DNA of 64,000 nucleotides from Mesorhizobium loti (GCF_001510895.1 NZ_LPWA01000153.1:1-64000); one strand, 5' to 3'. Numbered from the stretch's first letter, positions 33,942 to 42,967 are shown. Made by a program: numbers and translations. The notes: generated by a model not told the origin, from the sequence alone.

Positions 33942-35173
33942 GCCTCGCCGTGCCCCGCGATCATCATGGCTTCCAACGCCAGCCGGTCGACCTTGCGCAT
34001 GCGCTCCGATTCCGACTTGAGCTGGCCGCAGGCGGCGAGGATGTCGCGGCCGCGCGGCGTGCGGATCGGCGAGGCATAGCCGGCATTGTTGATGAAGTCG
34101 GCGAACTTCTCGATCGTCTCCCAGTCCGAGCACTGGTAGTTGGTGCCGGGCCAGGGGTTGAACGGGATCAAATTGATCTTGGCCGGGATGCCCTTGAGCA
34201 GCTTGACCAGCGCCTTGGCGTCGTCGAGCGAATCGTTGACGTCCTTCAGCATCACATATTCGAAGGTGATGCGGCGGGCATTCGACAGGCCCGGATAGGC
34301 GCGGCAGGCGGCGATCAATTCCTTCAGCGGGAACTTCTTGTTGATCGGCACCAAAAGGTCGCGCAGATCGTCATTGGTGGCATGCAGCGAGATCGCCAGC
34401 ATGACGCCGATCTCCTCGCCGGTGCGGGCGATCTCCGGCACCACGCCGGAGGTCGAGAGCGTGATGCGGCGCTTCGACAGGGACAGGCCGTCGCCGTCGG
34501 AGGCGATCAGCAACGCCTTCTTCACCGCCTCGAAATTGTAGAGCGGCTCGCCCATGCCCATCATGACGATATTCGAGACCTTGCGTCCCTCGGCCGGCAC
34601 GATGGCGCCGTCCGGCGTGTCGCGGTCGGGGAAATCGCCGAGACGGTCGCGCGCGGTCAGCAGCTGTGCCAGGATTTCTTCCGTCGTCAGGTTGCGCACC
34701 AGCTTCTGCGTGCCGGTGTGGCAGAAGGAGCAGGTCAGCGTGCAGCCGACCTGCGAGGAGATGCAGAGCGTGCCGCGGCCTTCCTCGGGAATGTAGACGG
34801 TCTCGATCTCGACGGGGCGGCCGGCGCCGCGCGGCGGAAAGCGGAACAGCCACTTGCGCGTGCCGTCGGAAGAGATCTGCTCCTCGACGATCTCGGGGCG
34901 CGCGACGGTGAAATGCCTGTCGAGCTCGGCGCGAAGATCCTTGGAGATGTTGAACATATGGGCGAAGTCGGAGACGCCGCGCACATACATCCAGTGCCAG
35001 AGCTGCTGTGCGCGCATCTTGGCCTGGCGTTCCGGCACGATGCCGGCCGCGACCAGCGCGGCGCCAAGCTCGGCGCGGGTCAGGCCGATCAGCGACGGCT
35101 TCTCGGTCGCCGCGGCGCGGGCACGCAAGGCGTCGCGTGCGCCTTCGGCGGTCAGATCGAATGAAAGGGTCAT
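33938..35173 (-). CDS. rlmN: Dual-specificity rRNA/tRNA (adenine-C2)-methyltransferase RlmN
   Basis: A 411-residue radical-SAM enzyme that methylates C2 of A2503 in 23S rRNA and A37 in some tRNAs. The CxxxCxxC cluster is C144, C148, C151 (GCTLTCSFCHTG). Other marks are MGMGEPLYNFEAVKKAL, RRITLSTSGVVPEI, INLIPFNPWPGTNY and the C-terminal catalytic cysteine in LAACGQL. The length is typical. It starts MTLSFDLTAEGA and is translationally coupled to a downstream membrane-protein gene. Confidence 0.96.
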   Translation of the reverse strand: MTLSFDLTAEGARDALRARAAATEKPSLIGLTRAELGAALVAAGIVPERQAKMRAQQLWHWMYVRGVSDFAHMFNISKDLRAELDRHFTVARPEIVEEQISSDGTRKWLFRFPPRGAGRPVEIETVYIPEEGRGTLCISSQVGCTLTCSFCHTGTQKLVRNLTTEEILAQLLTARDRLGDFPDRDTPDGAIVPAEGRKVSNIVMMGMGEPLYNFEAVKKALLIASDGDGLSLSKRRITLSTSGVVPEIARTGEEIGVMLAISLHATNDDLRDLLVPINKKFPLKELIAACRAYPGLSNARRITFEYVMLKDVNDSLDDAKALVKLLKGIPAKINLIPFNPWPGTNYQCSDWETIEKFADFINNAGYASPIRTPRGRDILAACGQLKSESERMRKVDRLALEAMMIAGHGEA

Positions 35174-35414
35174 GGTTGCGCCAATATAAGCGGTTTGCGG
35201 CCGATTTCAGCATCGTGCCCGAAATGAAGCGCGGCGCATAGCACAGCTTGCGGCCGGAGTCATGCCATGGCCGAGAGCTGGCATCTGTCTCGCGGTCGGG
35301 GCGCGACTCCCCACCGTGGGCCCGATCACATATTCGTGTTGGCGTAACGGCTCGAGGCGCAACCGCGAACCTGAAAGGGGCGACTATGCCCTTGCAAAAA
35401 TGGGAGTACGCGGA

Positions 35415-35714
35415 ATGCATTCGTTGAAGCTTGTTGCCATGGCCGGCCTCGTCGGCCTTTGCGCCTCGCAGGCATTTGCCGAGGACACGATGGGCACGAT
35501 GACCATGATGAAGGGTGGACAGGTGACGGCGATCATGCCCGACGGTCACATGGGCACCATGATGCCTGACGCGAAGACGAGTGCCGAAATGATGAAGATG
35601 GCGAAGCCGATCAAGCATTGCATGATGATGATCACCGACGCCAAGGGCAAGGCCTACATGATCGATACGTCGACCAAGAAGGCCCAGGCCGAATGTGAAA
35701 AAATGGCGATGTGA
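35415..35714 (+). CDS. Small Met-rich exported protein
   Basis: A 99-residue protein with a signal peptide (MHSLKLVAMAGLVGLCASQA, cleavage after AFA). The mature part, about 77 residues, contains roughly 17 methionines in clusters (MGTMTMMKGG, HMGTMMPDAK, EMMKMAK, CMMMITD), plus two cysteines and histidines. Such composition is seen in periplasmic copper(I)- or silver-binding proteins, but I see no named domain and no copper genes nearby. The ATG at 35415 has GGAG nine bases upstream; an ATG at 35400 is possible. Confidence 0.75.
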   Translation: MHSLKLVAMAGLVGLCASQAFAEDTMGTMTMMKGGQVTAIMPDGHMGTMMPDAKTSAEMMKMAKPIKHCMMMITDAKGKAYMIDTSTKKAQAECEKMAM

Positions 35715-35844
35715 GAAATTCCGGAAATTCGCCAACGCGCCGCGCGCCGGCGAACATGCCGGCGGGATATCCACCAACCCGGCCTTGCCGTGGCCGAGGC
35801 GATCCGGGTGGCTCAAAGCTGTGGAGCGGCAGGGCTGGAAAACA

Positions 35845-35990
35845 AAAGCCGGACTTAAAGCATGTCTCCCGAAAGTGGGCCCGGTTTCGGGACAAAGACA
35901 TGCTTAAAATCAAAAACCTAAAGCAGGTCGCGTGAATCCTTTTCACGCGACCTGCTTTAAGTCCGGCTTTGCGTCAAAAGCAGGTCTCGC
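35845..35990. repeat. Composite nested palindromic element (family F)
   Basis: Outer arms AAAGCCGGACTTAAAGCA (35845-35862) and TGCTTTAAGTCCGGCTTT (35953-35970) are perfect reverse complements. Inside are two further hairpins: AAGCATGTCTCCCGAAAG with CGGGACAAAGACATGCTT, and AAAGCAGGTCGCGTGAA with TTCACGCGACCTGCTTT. The element lies between convergent genes (35714 and 35997) and may serve as a bidirectional transcription barrier. Confidence 0.85.
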
Positions 35991-35996
35991 CTTGAC

Positions 35997-36503
35997 CTAT
36001 TTGCACTTGGCGATCGAGGCCAGCGCGGCCGAGATGCCCTTCAGCGAAAAGACATAGGAGGTGGGGTTGCCGCGGCCGGACTTCGCCTGCACCTTCATGT
36101 CGGTGCCGGTCTTCATGGCGGCGATCAGCACCGGCTCTTCGGCGGCGTTCTCGACCCAGGCCGACTTGCCGCGGGTGAACATCGAGAAGGACTTCTTGTC
36201 GATGGTGACGGTGGCCTTGGAGCCTTCCTGGAAGTTGTAGCCGGCGATGAACTGCGGCTCGTAGGAGACCTGCTGTCCCGGCCGCTGGCTGACGAAGAAG
36301 AACATGTCGCCATGGTCGAGCGTCGTCGGCTGCTTGTCGGTCGGCACCGTCAGCACGTAGCAGACCTTGCCGCCCGCCGACTGATAGCTGTAGGTGCCCC
36401 AGGCATTGTGCTGGCCGATCTTGGTCGCCTGCTGTGCCAGCGCTGGCGCTGCGAAGGCGGCCACCATGACCAGGCTGGAAACTGTAGCAATCAATCCGCG
36501 CAT
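35997..36503 (-). CDS. Invasion-associated locus B (IalB) family exported protein
   Basis: A 168-residue protein with a signal peptide (MRGLIATVSSLVMVAAFAAP, cleavage after ALA). The IalB-like domain has NAWGTYSYQSAGGKVCYVLT, VENAAEEPVLIAAMKTGTDM and SYVFSLKGISAALASIAKCK, with two cysteines probably forming a disulfide. Family members are periplasmic or outer-membrane associated and were first described in Bartonella invasion; in soil rhizobia the role is unclear. It appears monocistronic, ending against the family F repeat. Confidence 0.88.
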   Translation of the reverse strand: MRGLIATVSSLVMVAAFAAPALAQQATKIGQHNAWGTYSYQSAGGKVCYVLTVPTDKQPTTLDHGDMFFFVSQRPGQQVSYEPQFIAGYNFQEGSKATVTIDKKSFSMFTRGKSAWVENAAEEPVLIAAMKTGTDMKVQAKSGRGNPTSYVFSLKGISAALASIAKCK

Positions 36504-36781
36504 CGTTCTTCCCGTATTCCCAAATGGTGCGGAGGCGGGCCCGCGTGGCGTCCTGCCGTCGCTTCATTTTGATTTAATCAGGGTTACCAAACGGTGAATT
36601 GTCCTCAAGAAAAGGAGCTCACCCCCGGAAACCGCCACCAGTCGCGCCGCCGCTGGAAATGCGGCGATCGCGATGTCCCGGCGCGAACTTGGAGGCCACG
36701 AAAGCGGCAAGAGTTTGTCTTTTCGCGCGGGCGGTTTCGCCGTCTCGTTGTCCCGAAATGCCGGCCGGGTCAACCCCAGGG

Positions 36782-37144
36782 TCAACGCTTGTCGGCAAGC
36801 GCGTCCCTGGCGGCCTGCCGGTGCGCGGGCGTGATGTGGGCGCTGACGGCGGTGATCGCGGCGGTCAGCACGGCAAGGTCGTCGGTGAAGCCGAGACCGA
36901 GGACGAAGTCGGGGATGAAATCCACCGGCAGCACGAAATAGCCGAGCGCGGCGAGCAGGACGCCCTTGGCGCGCAACGGCGTGTCCTTGTCCATGGCGCA
37001 ATAGTAGGCGGCGACCACCTCGTCCATGAACGGGATCTGCCGGGCGGCCTTCTTGGCGGTACGCCAGAATTTCTCTCGCACCTCGCCCTCGCCGGCGAGC
37101 TTGTCGCCAAAGCCGAAGAAATCAAAACCGGATTCCTGCGCCAT
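36782..37144 (-). CDS. YkvA family (DUF1232) protein
   Basis: A 120-residue protein. The DUF1232 motif is LLAALGYFVLPVDFIPDFVL with GFTDDLAVLTAAI, preceded by a charged N-terminus. Members are thought to be membrane associated and are of unknown function. I chose the ATG at 37144 (MAQESGFDFFGFGDKLAGEG), with GGAGA upstream. The upstream gap 36504-36781 on the 3' side shows no gene. Confidence 0.87.
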   Translation of the reverse strand: MAQESGFDFFGFGDKLAGEGEVREKFWRTAKKAARQIPFMDEVVAAYYCAMDKDTPLRAKGVLLAALGYFVLPVDFIPDFVLGLGFTDDLAVLTAAITAVSAHITPAHRQAARDALADKR

Positions 37145-37284
37145 CAATCTCTCCTTGGCGGTTGCGTGCAACCCTTGCGTCGCGACCTGCGGCGAAAGAT
37201 GTGGTGAAAGCGCCGGCCCGCTGCAAGTGTTCGCGCGGTTGCTGGTCCCGAAAATGGGACTCCGGTGACATCGGTCGTGATCCT

Positions 37285-37450
37285 TCGCGCCCCCCTCTGT
37301 CCTGCCGGACATCTCCCCCACAAGGGGGGAGATTGGCAGCTTTGGCGCCCAGCTCAGTCCTGCGACGTTGGCGATTGGCGACAGCGGCGGTGACGTCGAT
37401 CTCCCCCCAAGTGGGGGAGATGTCCGGCAGGACAGAGGGGGGCGCTGCCC
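37285..37450. repeat. Family B palindromic repeat
   Basis: A complete element: GCGCCCCCCTCTGTCCTGCC, hairpin with CACAAGGGGGGAGATTGGCA, core CGACGTTGGCGATTGGCGAC, second hairpin, mirrored arm GTCCGGCAGGACAGAGGGGG. The outer arms are identical over about 35 bases. It occupies half of the 375-base gap between the YkvA and phhB genes; no gene is seen there. Confidence 0.9.
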
Positions 37451-37519
37451 CGCCGGCGTCTCAAAGTTTTCTCCACCGCCGGAACGCTTCAGGGTGGAGG
37501 CACGGCCGCTTCCCAGCCG

Positions 37520-37813
37520 CTACCCAAAATAGCGGTTCATCCGTTTGGCCAACTCGATATCGAGCGCGGTCACGCCGCCGGCGTCATGCGTGTTCAGCGT
37601 GACGTCGACGGTCTTGTAGACGTTCGACCAGTCGGGGTGGTGATCCATCTTTTCGGCGGCCAGCGCCACGCGGGTCATGAAGGCGAAGGCCTCGGAGAAG
37701 TTCTTGAAGCCGAAGCTGCGCTTGATGGAAGCGCCGTCGGCGGCCAGCGACCAGCCTTCGAGTTCGGCGAGCGCGGCGGCGATCGCTTCCTTGCTGAGTT
37801 TCTCTCTGGTCAT
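37520..37813 (-). CDS. phhB: 4a-hydroxytetrahydrobiopterin dehydratase (pterin-4a-carbinolamine dehydratase)
   Basis: A 97-residue protein. The family motif is FMTRVALAAEKMDHHPDWSN followed by VTLNTHDAGGVTALDIELAK; the [E/K]xxHHP histidines are catalytic. It recycles the pterin cofactor used by phenylalanine hydroxylase. The phenylalanine hydroxylase gene is not in the window. The start at 37813 (MTREKLSKEAIAAALAELEG) gives the normal length. It is divergent from the phosphatase gene with 50 bases between starts. Confidence 0.93.
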   Translation of the reverse strand: MTREKLSKEAIAAALAELEGWSLAADGASIKRSFGFKNFSEAFAFMTRVALAAEKMDHHPDWSNVYKTVDVTLNTHDAGGVTALDIELAKRMNRYFG

Positions 37814-37863
37814 GTCGGGTTCCTGTGCTATTCGAAAATTGAACCAACCATAGCGCCGGATCG

Positions 37864-38382
37864 ATGAGCGCAAAGCCCATAAAGTCCATTCTGTTCGTTT
37901 GTCTCGGCAATATCTGTCGCTCGCCCTTGGCTGAGGGTGTCTTCCGCGCCGTCCTGGCCGAGCGCGGGACGGGTCACGACATCGTGCTCGATTCAGCCGC
38001 CACCAGCGGCTGGGAGGTCGGCTCCGCCCCCGACCCGCGCTCGATCGCGGTCGCCGCACGGCACGGCGTCGACATTTCCAGACAGCGGGCGCGCAGGATA
38101 GCGCCGGACGATTTCGCACGCTTCGACCTGATCCTCGGCATGGACCGGGCAAACGTGCGCGACCTCAAGGCGCTGGCGCCGGCGGCCGCGCGCGGCCGCA
38201 TCCATCTCTTCCTGGAGTTTGCCAGCGGCAACCAGCGCGACGTGCCAGACCCCTATTACGAGGACCAGCAAGCCTTCGCCTCGGTCTACCGCATGATCCG
38301 CGAGGCGTCGGAAGCGCTGGCGACGCGGCTCAACGAACGCGCGTCAACACCCGAAAGCGGCCAGGCTTCCTCGACGATATAA
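37864..38382 (+). CDS. Low-molecular-weight protein-tyrosine phosphatase family protein
   Basis: A 172-residue protein with the catalytic CX5R loop C13-R19 (FVCLGNICRSPLAEGVF) and the acid DP motif in VPDPYYEDQQAFASVYRMI. These are the complete active-site elements. It would dephosphorylate phosphotyrosine or similar substrates in the cytosol. The C-terminal tail (about 30 residues) overlaps the 3' end of the convergent thpR gene by 97 bases, so one or both tails may be extended compared with relatives. Confidence 0.92.
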   Translation: MSAKPIKSILFVCLGNICRSPLAEGVFRAVLAERGTGHDIVLDSAATSGWEVGSAPDPRSIAVAARHGVDISRQRARRIAPDDFARFDLILGMDRANVRDLKALAPAAARGRIHLFLEFASGNQRDVPDPYYEDQQAFASVYRMIREASEALATRLNERASTPESGQASSTI

Positions 38383-38882
38383 GGGCCGCCGCCGACCGAA
38401 TCGCGCGATGACATCAAGACGAAGCGGCCGACGCGGAAGGGCAGCGCGGAAAAGTTGCCGCGCGCCGAAAGATATTGCGCGACATCCAGCGGGCTCGCAT
38501 TGCGCAGGCGGGCAAGCGTCACATGCGGCGAGAACTTGCGCGGATCGGCCGGCAGGCCGAGCCGCTGGCAGATGCGGTCGATCTCGCCCTGCAGCGCCCC
38601 AAGGTCCGGCGAGGCGGACACGCCGGCCCACACCGCATGCGGCTTCTTGCCGCCGAAAGCGCCGACGCCGGAGAGCGTCAAGGAGAAGGAGGGACGGTTG
38701 ATCCGGTCGAGCGCGTTGGCGATCTCATCGGCGACATGGCCTTCGACATCGCCGATGAAGCGCAGCGTCAAATGGTAGTTTTCGACATCGATCCAGCGGG
38801 CTCCGGGAAGGCCGCCCCGGAGCAGGGACAGTGAAAGAGCTGCATCACGCGGAATTTCGAGGGCGGTGAAAAGACGTGGCAT
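38286..38882 (-). CDS. thpR: RNA 2',3'-cyclic phosphodiesterase
   Basis: A 198-residue 2H phosphoesterase. The two catalytic HxTx motifs are HLTLRFIGDV and HVTLARLRNA. It hydrolyses 2',3'-cyclic phosphates on RNA ends and was formerly called 2'-5' RNA ligase. The start MPRLFTALEIPRDAALSLSL is typical. The last roughly 32 residues overlap the phosphatase gene on the other strand. It appears monocistronic. Confidence 0.9.
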   Translation of the reverse strand: MPRLFTALEIPRDAALSLSLLRGGLPGARWIDVENYHLTLRFIGDVEGHVADEIANALDRINRPSFSLTLSGVGAFGGKKPHAVWAGVSASPDLGALQGEIDRICQRLGLPADPRKFSPHVTLARLRNASPLDVAQYLSARGNFSALPFRVGRFVLMSSRDSVGGGPYIVEEAWPLSGVDARSLSRVASASDASRIMR

Positions 38883-39003
38883 GAAAAGCCTCCTGTCCTC
38901 GAATCGAAACTCTTGGCCCTAGCGAATCATCGATATCCGCGCGGGGCAAGCGGTTTGTTGTCCACAAGATTTCCCCAACGGAAACCGTTGCGCCCAAGCC
39001 TCA

Positions 39004-39645
39004 CTAGGCGCCGCCATCCGCGGCAATGGCCTTCTCGACGGAGGGCAGGATGCGCTCGACGATCGCATCGACGCCCTTGGGATTGGGATGCAGGCCGTCC
39101 TCAAGCTGCAGGTCGGGGTGGCCGGCGACGCCGTCGAGAAAGAACGGATAGAGCGGGATATCGTATTTCATGGCGAGCCTTGGATAGATCGCATCGAAGC
39201 TCTTCTGGTAGCCGGCGCCGAGGTTGGGCGCGGCGCGCATACCGGCAAGAAGCACGGCGATCTTGCGCTGCTTCAGCTCCGCCAGCATCGCGTCGAGGTT
39301 CTTTTCGGCGATGTCGGGCGAAACGCCGCGCAGCATGTCGTTGGCGCCGAGCTCGAGGATGACGAGCCGGGTGCCGTCCGGCACCGACCAGTCGAGCCGC
39401 GCCAGCCCGCCGCTCGTGGTGTCGCCCGACACGCCGGCATTGGCGACGGCAACGTCATGGCCCTTCGCTTTCAGCGCCGCCTGCAATCTGTCGGTGAAGC
39501 CCTGGCCCGGACCGAGGCCGAAACCCGCCGTCAGGCTGTCACCGAAGCCGACGATATTGAAGGTCTCGGCGCGCGCCGACGAAATGGCGCCGCAAGCGCC
39601 GAGGAAAAGGATGAGGGCTGCGGCAAGTGTATGTTTGAAAGCCAT
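39004..39645 (-). CDS. tesA: Arylesterase / TesA-like SGNH hydrolase
   Basis: A 213-residue exported hydrolase. The N-terminus MAFKHTLAAALILFLGACGA is a signal or lipoprotein signal peptide (possible lipobox LGAC). Block I GFGDSLTAGFG holds the serine S37, block III LGANDMLRGV the asparagine, and block V DGLHPN the Asp/His pair. It acts as thioesterase/lysophospholipase/arylesterase in the periplasm. It is divergent from ybbA-ybbP; the tesA-ybbAP arrangement is conserved from E. coli to rhizobia. Confidence 0.92.
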   Translation of the reverse strand: MAFKHTLAAALILFLGACGAISSARAETFNIVGFGDSLTAGFGLGPGQGFTDRLQAALKAKGHDVAVANAGVSGDTTSGGLARLDWSVPDGTRLVILELGANDMLRGVSPDIAEKNLDAMLAELKQRKIAVLLAGMRAAPNLGAGYQKSFDAIYPRLAMKYDIPLYPFFLDGVAGHPDLQLEDGLHPNPKGVDAIVERILPSVEKAIAADGGA

Positions 39646-39725
39646 GCGGCGAGCCCCATATGACCGGAACAATCCCTGGAGGAGATATCGTCGTCTCCTT
39701 TTCCACCATATAGGACGCTTTCATT

Positions 39726-40424
39726 GTGACAGAAGCCGTCATCGCACTGAGGGATGTCTCGCTGACGCTCGGCGAGGGCGCTTCCTCCGTCCATGTTCTG
39801 AAAGGCGTCAGCCTCGATGTGGCTAGCGGCGAAGCCACCGGCATCGTCGGCCCTTCGGGCTCCGGCAAGTCCACCTTGCTGATGGTGCTAGCCGGACTGG
39901 AAAGGGTCGACCAGGGCACGGTGCGGATCGCCGGCGAATTGCTCAACGGCAAAAGCGAGGACCAGATCGCATCGTTTCGGGGACGAAACATCGGCATCGT
40001 CTTCCAGTCCTTCCATCTCATCCCCAATATGACGGCGCTCGAAAATGTCGCGGTGCCGCTGGAACTCGCCGGCCACGCCGATCCGTTCGGCGTGGCCACG
40101 CGGGAATTGGGAGCTGTCGGCCTGAGCGACCGTGTGACGCATTACCCGGGCGAACTTTCCGGCGGCGAGCAGCAGCGCGTGGCGATCGCCCGGGCGCTGG
40201 CGCCTTCGCCGCGCATCCTTATTGCCGACGAGCCGACCGGCAACCTCGACCAGGCGACGGGAAAGCAAATAGCCGACCTTTTGTTCGCCAAGGCGGCCGA
40301 GCGCGGCATGACGCTGGTGCTGGTGACGCATGATCCGGCGCTCGCGGCCCGCTGCTCGCGCCAGGTGTCGATGCGTTCGGGACGCATCGAGGACGCGCCG
40401 AGGCCGGTGAAGGTGCCGGCCTGA
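39726..40424 (+). CDS. ybbA: ABC transporter ATP-binding protein YbbA
   Basis: A 232-residue LolD/MacB-type ATPase. Walker A is GPSGSGKS (42-49), signature LSGGEQQRVAIARALA, Walker B ILIADEPTGNLD and H-loop THDP. It starts with GTG at 39726 and ends in TGATG overlap with ybbP. With the downstream permease it forms an ABC complex of the MacB superfamily; the tesA neighbour suggests a role with envelope lipids or export, but the substrate is not known. Confidence 0.93.
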   Translation: MTEAVIALRDVSLTLGEGASSVHVLKGVSLDVASGEATGIVGPSGSGKSTLLMVLAGLERVDQGTVRIAGELLNGKSEDQIASFRGRNIGIVFQSFHLIPNMTALENVAVPLELAGHADPFGVATRELGAVGLSDRVTHYPGELSGGEQQRVAIARALAPSPRILIADEPTGNLDQATGKQIADLLFAKAAERGMTLVLVTHDPALAARCSRQVSMRSGRIEDAPRPVKVPA

Positions 40425-42967
40425 TGCCCAGGACATTGAAGCTCGCCATCCGCTTCTCGCTGCGCGAGATGCGCGGCGGCCTTTCGGGCTTCATGATCTT
40501 CCTCGGCTGCATCGCGCTCGGCGTCGCGGCCATCGGCGGCGTCAATTCGGTGGCGCAGGCGATCACCGCCGGCGTCGCCAATCAGGGGCAGACGCTGCTC
40601 GGTGGCGATCTGCGCTTCCAGATCAACCAGCGCAGCGCTTCTGATGCCGAGCTCGGCTTTATCAAGAGCCTCGGCACGGTTTCGCTGAATTCCGGCATGC
40701 GCTCCATGGCGCGGCTCGAGGGCGGTTCGGACCAGGCGCTGGTCGAAGCCAAAGCGGTCGATGACGCCTATCCGCTTTACGGCACGCTGGAGACCGATCC
40801 GCCGCTGCCCAGGAAGGAGCTGTTCGGCGAGACAGCGAGAGTCTTCGGCGCCGCCGCGCCCGACCTTTTGTTCGACCGGCTCAATCTCAAGGTCGGCGAC
40901 CGGCTGAAGCTCGGCGGCGCAACCTTCGAGCTGAGGGCCAGGCTGGTCAACGAGCCCGACGCGATCTCCGACGGCTTTGGCTTCGCGCCGCGGCTGATGA
41001 TCTCGAACGACGGGCTTGCCGCGTCCGGACTGATCCAGCCCGGCAGCCTGGTCGAGAACGCCTACAAGGTCCGACTGCCCGACGGCGCCAGCGAAGCGCG
41101 GATCAAGCAAATCCAGGCCGAGGCGGCGAAAGACTTTCCGCAGGCCGGCTGGTCGATCCGCACGCGCAGCAACGCGGCACCCGCGCTTTCCTCCAACATC
41201 CAGCGTTTCTCGCAATTCCTGACGCTGGTCGGGCTGACGGCGCTGGTGGTCGGCGGCGTCGGCGTGGCGAACGCGGTGCGCGCCTATCTCGATGGCAAGC
41301 GCGGCGTCATCGCCACCTTCAAGAGCCTCGGCGCTTCCGGCGGCTTCGTCTTCACGGTCTATCTCGTGCAGATCCTGCTTATTGCCGGCCTCGGCATCGT
41401 GCTCGGCCTGATCCTGGGCGCCGCGATGCCGTTCGTGGCGAGCGCGCTTCTGCAGTCGGTCATCCCGGTGCCGGCGGAAGGCGGCTTTTATCCTGGCGCG
41501 CTCGCCATGGCCGCGCTGTTCGGTCTGCTGGTGACGTTGGCCTTCGCGCTCTTGCCGCTTGGGCGCGCCCGCGACGTGCCGGCGACAGCGCTGTTTCGCG
41601 AGATGGGCTTTGAGAGCCGAGGCCTGCCGCGCCTGCCCTATGTCGGCGCTGCTCTCGCGATCGTGTTTGCGCTGGCGGGGCTCGCCATTCTTTCGGCCGA
41701 CGATCAGCGCATCGCCTCGATCTTCGTCGGCGCGACGGTCTTTGCCTTCCTGGTGCTGCGGCTGGTGGCGGCGCTGGTGCAATGGTTGGCCCGGCGCAGC
41801 CCGCGCGTGCGCTTCGTGTCGCTCAGGCTGGCGCTCGGCAACATCCACCGTCCAGGCGCGCTGACGCCTTCGGTGGTGCTGTCGCTCGGGCTCGGCCTGA
41901 CGCTCCTGGTGACGCTGGCGCTGATCGACGGGAATCTCAGGCGGCAGATCTCCGGCAGCCTGCCGGAGCGGGCGCCGAATTTCTTCTTCGTCGACATCCA
42001 GAATAGCGATGTCGATGCCTTCGCCGGCCTGGTCGGGAAAGAGGCGCCTCGGGGAGCGCTGGTCAAGGTGCCGATGCTGCGCGGCCGGATCATGGCGCTC
42101 AACGGCGTCGACGTCGACAAGGTGAAGATCCCGGCGGAAGGTGCCTGGGTGCTGCGCGGCGACCGCGGCCTGACCTATGACGCCAGGCAGCCGGAAAACG
42201 CCACGCTGACCGAAGGCACGTGGTGGCCTGAGAATTATTCCGGCGAGCCGCTGGTGTCGTTCTCGGCCGAGGAAGGCAAGGCGATCGGACTTAAGCTCGG
42301 CGACACCGTCACCGTCAATGTGCTCGGCCGCAACGTGACGGCAAAAATCGCCAATTTCCGCCAGGTCGAGTGGGAGACCATGGGCATCAATTTCGTCATG
42401 GTGTTCTCGCCCAACACTTTTGCCGGCGCGCCGCATGGCTGGCTGGCGACGCTGACCGACAAGGGAGCCACCACGGCCGACGACGCGCGGCTGCTCAACG
42501 CCGTCACCCGTGCCTTTCCGGCGGTAACGACGGTCCGCGTCAAGGACGCGCTCGACATCGTCAACCGGCTGGTCGCCCAGTTGGGCACCGCCATCCGCGC
42601 CGCCGCGGGCGTGGCGCTGATCGCCTCGGTGCTGGTGCTCTCCGGCGCTCTGGCCGCCGGCAACCGGGCGCGCATCCATGACGCGGTGGTGCTGAAGACG
42701 CTCGGCGCAACACGGAAAACACTGATCACCGCCTTCTCGCTGGAGTATGTGCTGATCGGCCTTGCGACCGCGCTGTTCGCGCTTGCCGCCGGCGGCATCG
42801 CGGCATGGTTCGTCGTCGCCCATATCATGACGCTGCCGTCGCACTTCATGCCGCAAGTGGCGGTGGCGACGATCCTCGTGTCGCTGGCGGTCACCGTCGG
42901 CATCGGCCTTGCCGGCACCTGGCGGGTGCTTGGCCACAAGGCGGCCCCGGTGCTGCGCAACCTTTGA
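40424..42967 (+). CDS. ybbP: ABC transporter permease YbbP (FtsX-like)
   Basis: An 847-residue permease with two FtsX-like units: an N-terminal helix (SGFMIFLGCIALGVAAIGGV), a large periplasmic domain, a three-helix FtsX block near residues 265-380 and another helix set around 400-450. A second periplasmic domain leads to the C-terminal FtsX block (AAAGVALIASVLVLSGALAA, LEYVLIGLATALFALAAGGI, VGIGLAGTWRVLG). Its ATG overlaps the ybbA stop by one base, so the two are coupled. The length and layout match YbbP. It probably works by mechanotransmission rather than classic transport; this is inference from the family. Confidence 0.92.
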   Translation: MPRTLKLAIRFSLREMRGGLSGFMIFLGCIALGVAAIGGVNSVAQAITAGVANQGQTLLGGDLRFQINQRSASDAELGFIKSLGTVSLNSGMRSMARLEGGSDQALVEAKAVDDAYPLYGTLETDPPLPRKELFGETARVFGAAAPDLLFDRLNLKVGDRLKLGGATFELRARLVNEPDAISDGFGFAPRLMISNDGLAASGLIQPGSLVENAYKVRLPDGASEARIKQIQAEAAKDFPQAGWSIRTRSNAAPALSSNIQRFSQFLTLVGLTALVVGGVGVANAVRAYLDGKRGVIATFKSLGASGGFVFTVYLVQILLIAGLGIVLGLILGAAMPFVASALLQSVIPVPAEGGFYPGALAMAALFGLLVTLAFALLPLGRARDVPATALFREMGFESRGLPRLPYVGAALAIVFALAGLAILSADDQRIASIFVGATVFAFLVLRLVAALVQWLARRSPRVRFVSLRLALGNIHRPGALTPSVVLSLGLGLTLLVTLALIDGNLRRQISGSLPERAPNFFFVDIQNSDVDAFAGLVGKEAPRGALVKVPMLRGRIMALNGVDVDKVKIPAEGAWVLRGDRGLTYDARQPENATLTEGTWWPENYSGEPLVSFSAEEGKAIGLKLGDTVTVNVLGRNVTAKIANFRQVEWETMGINFVMVFSPNTFAGAPHGWLATLTDKGATTADDARLLNAVTRAFPAVTTVRVKDALDIVNRLVAQLGTAIRAAAGVALIASVLVLSGALAAGNRARIHDAVVLKTLGATRKTLITAFSLEYVLIGLATALFALAAGGIAAWFVVAHIMTLPSHFMPQVAVATILVSLAVTVGIGLAGTWRVLGHKAAPVLRNL

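Noticed and set aside
36504..36781. Gene between ialB and ykvA
   Set aside because: All frames here are short, low in family-like sequence and without ribosome sites; I see nothing beyond promoter space.
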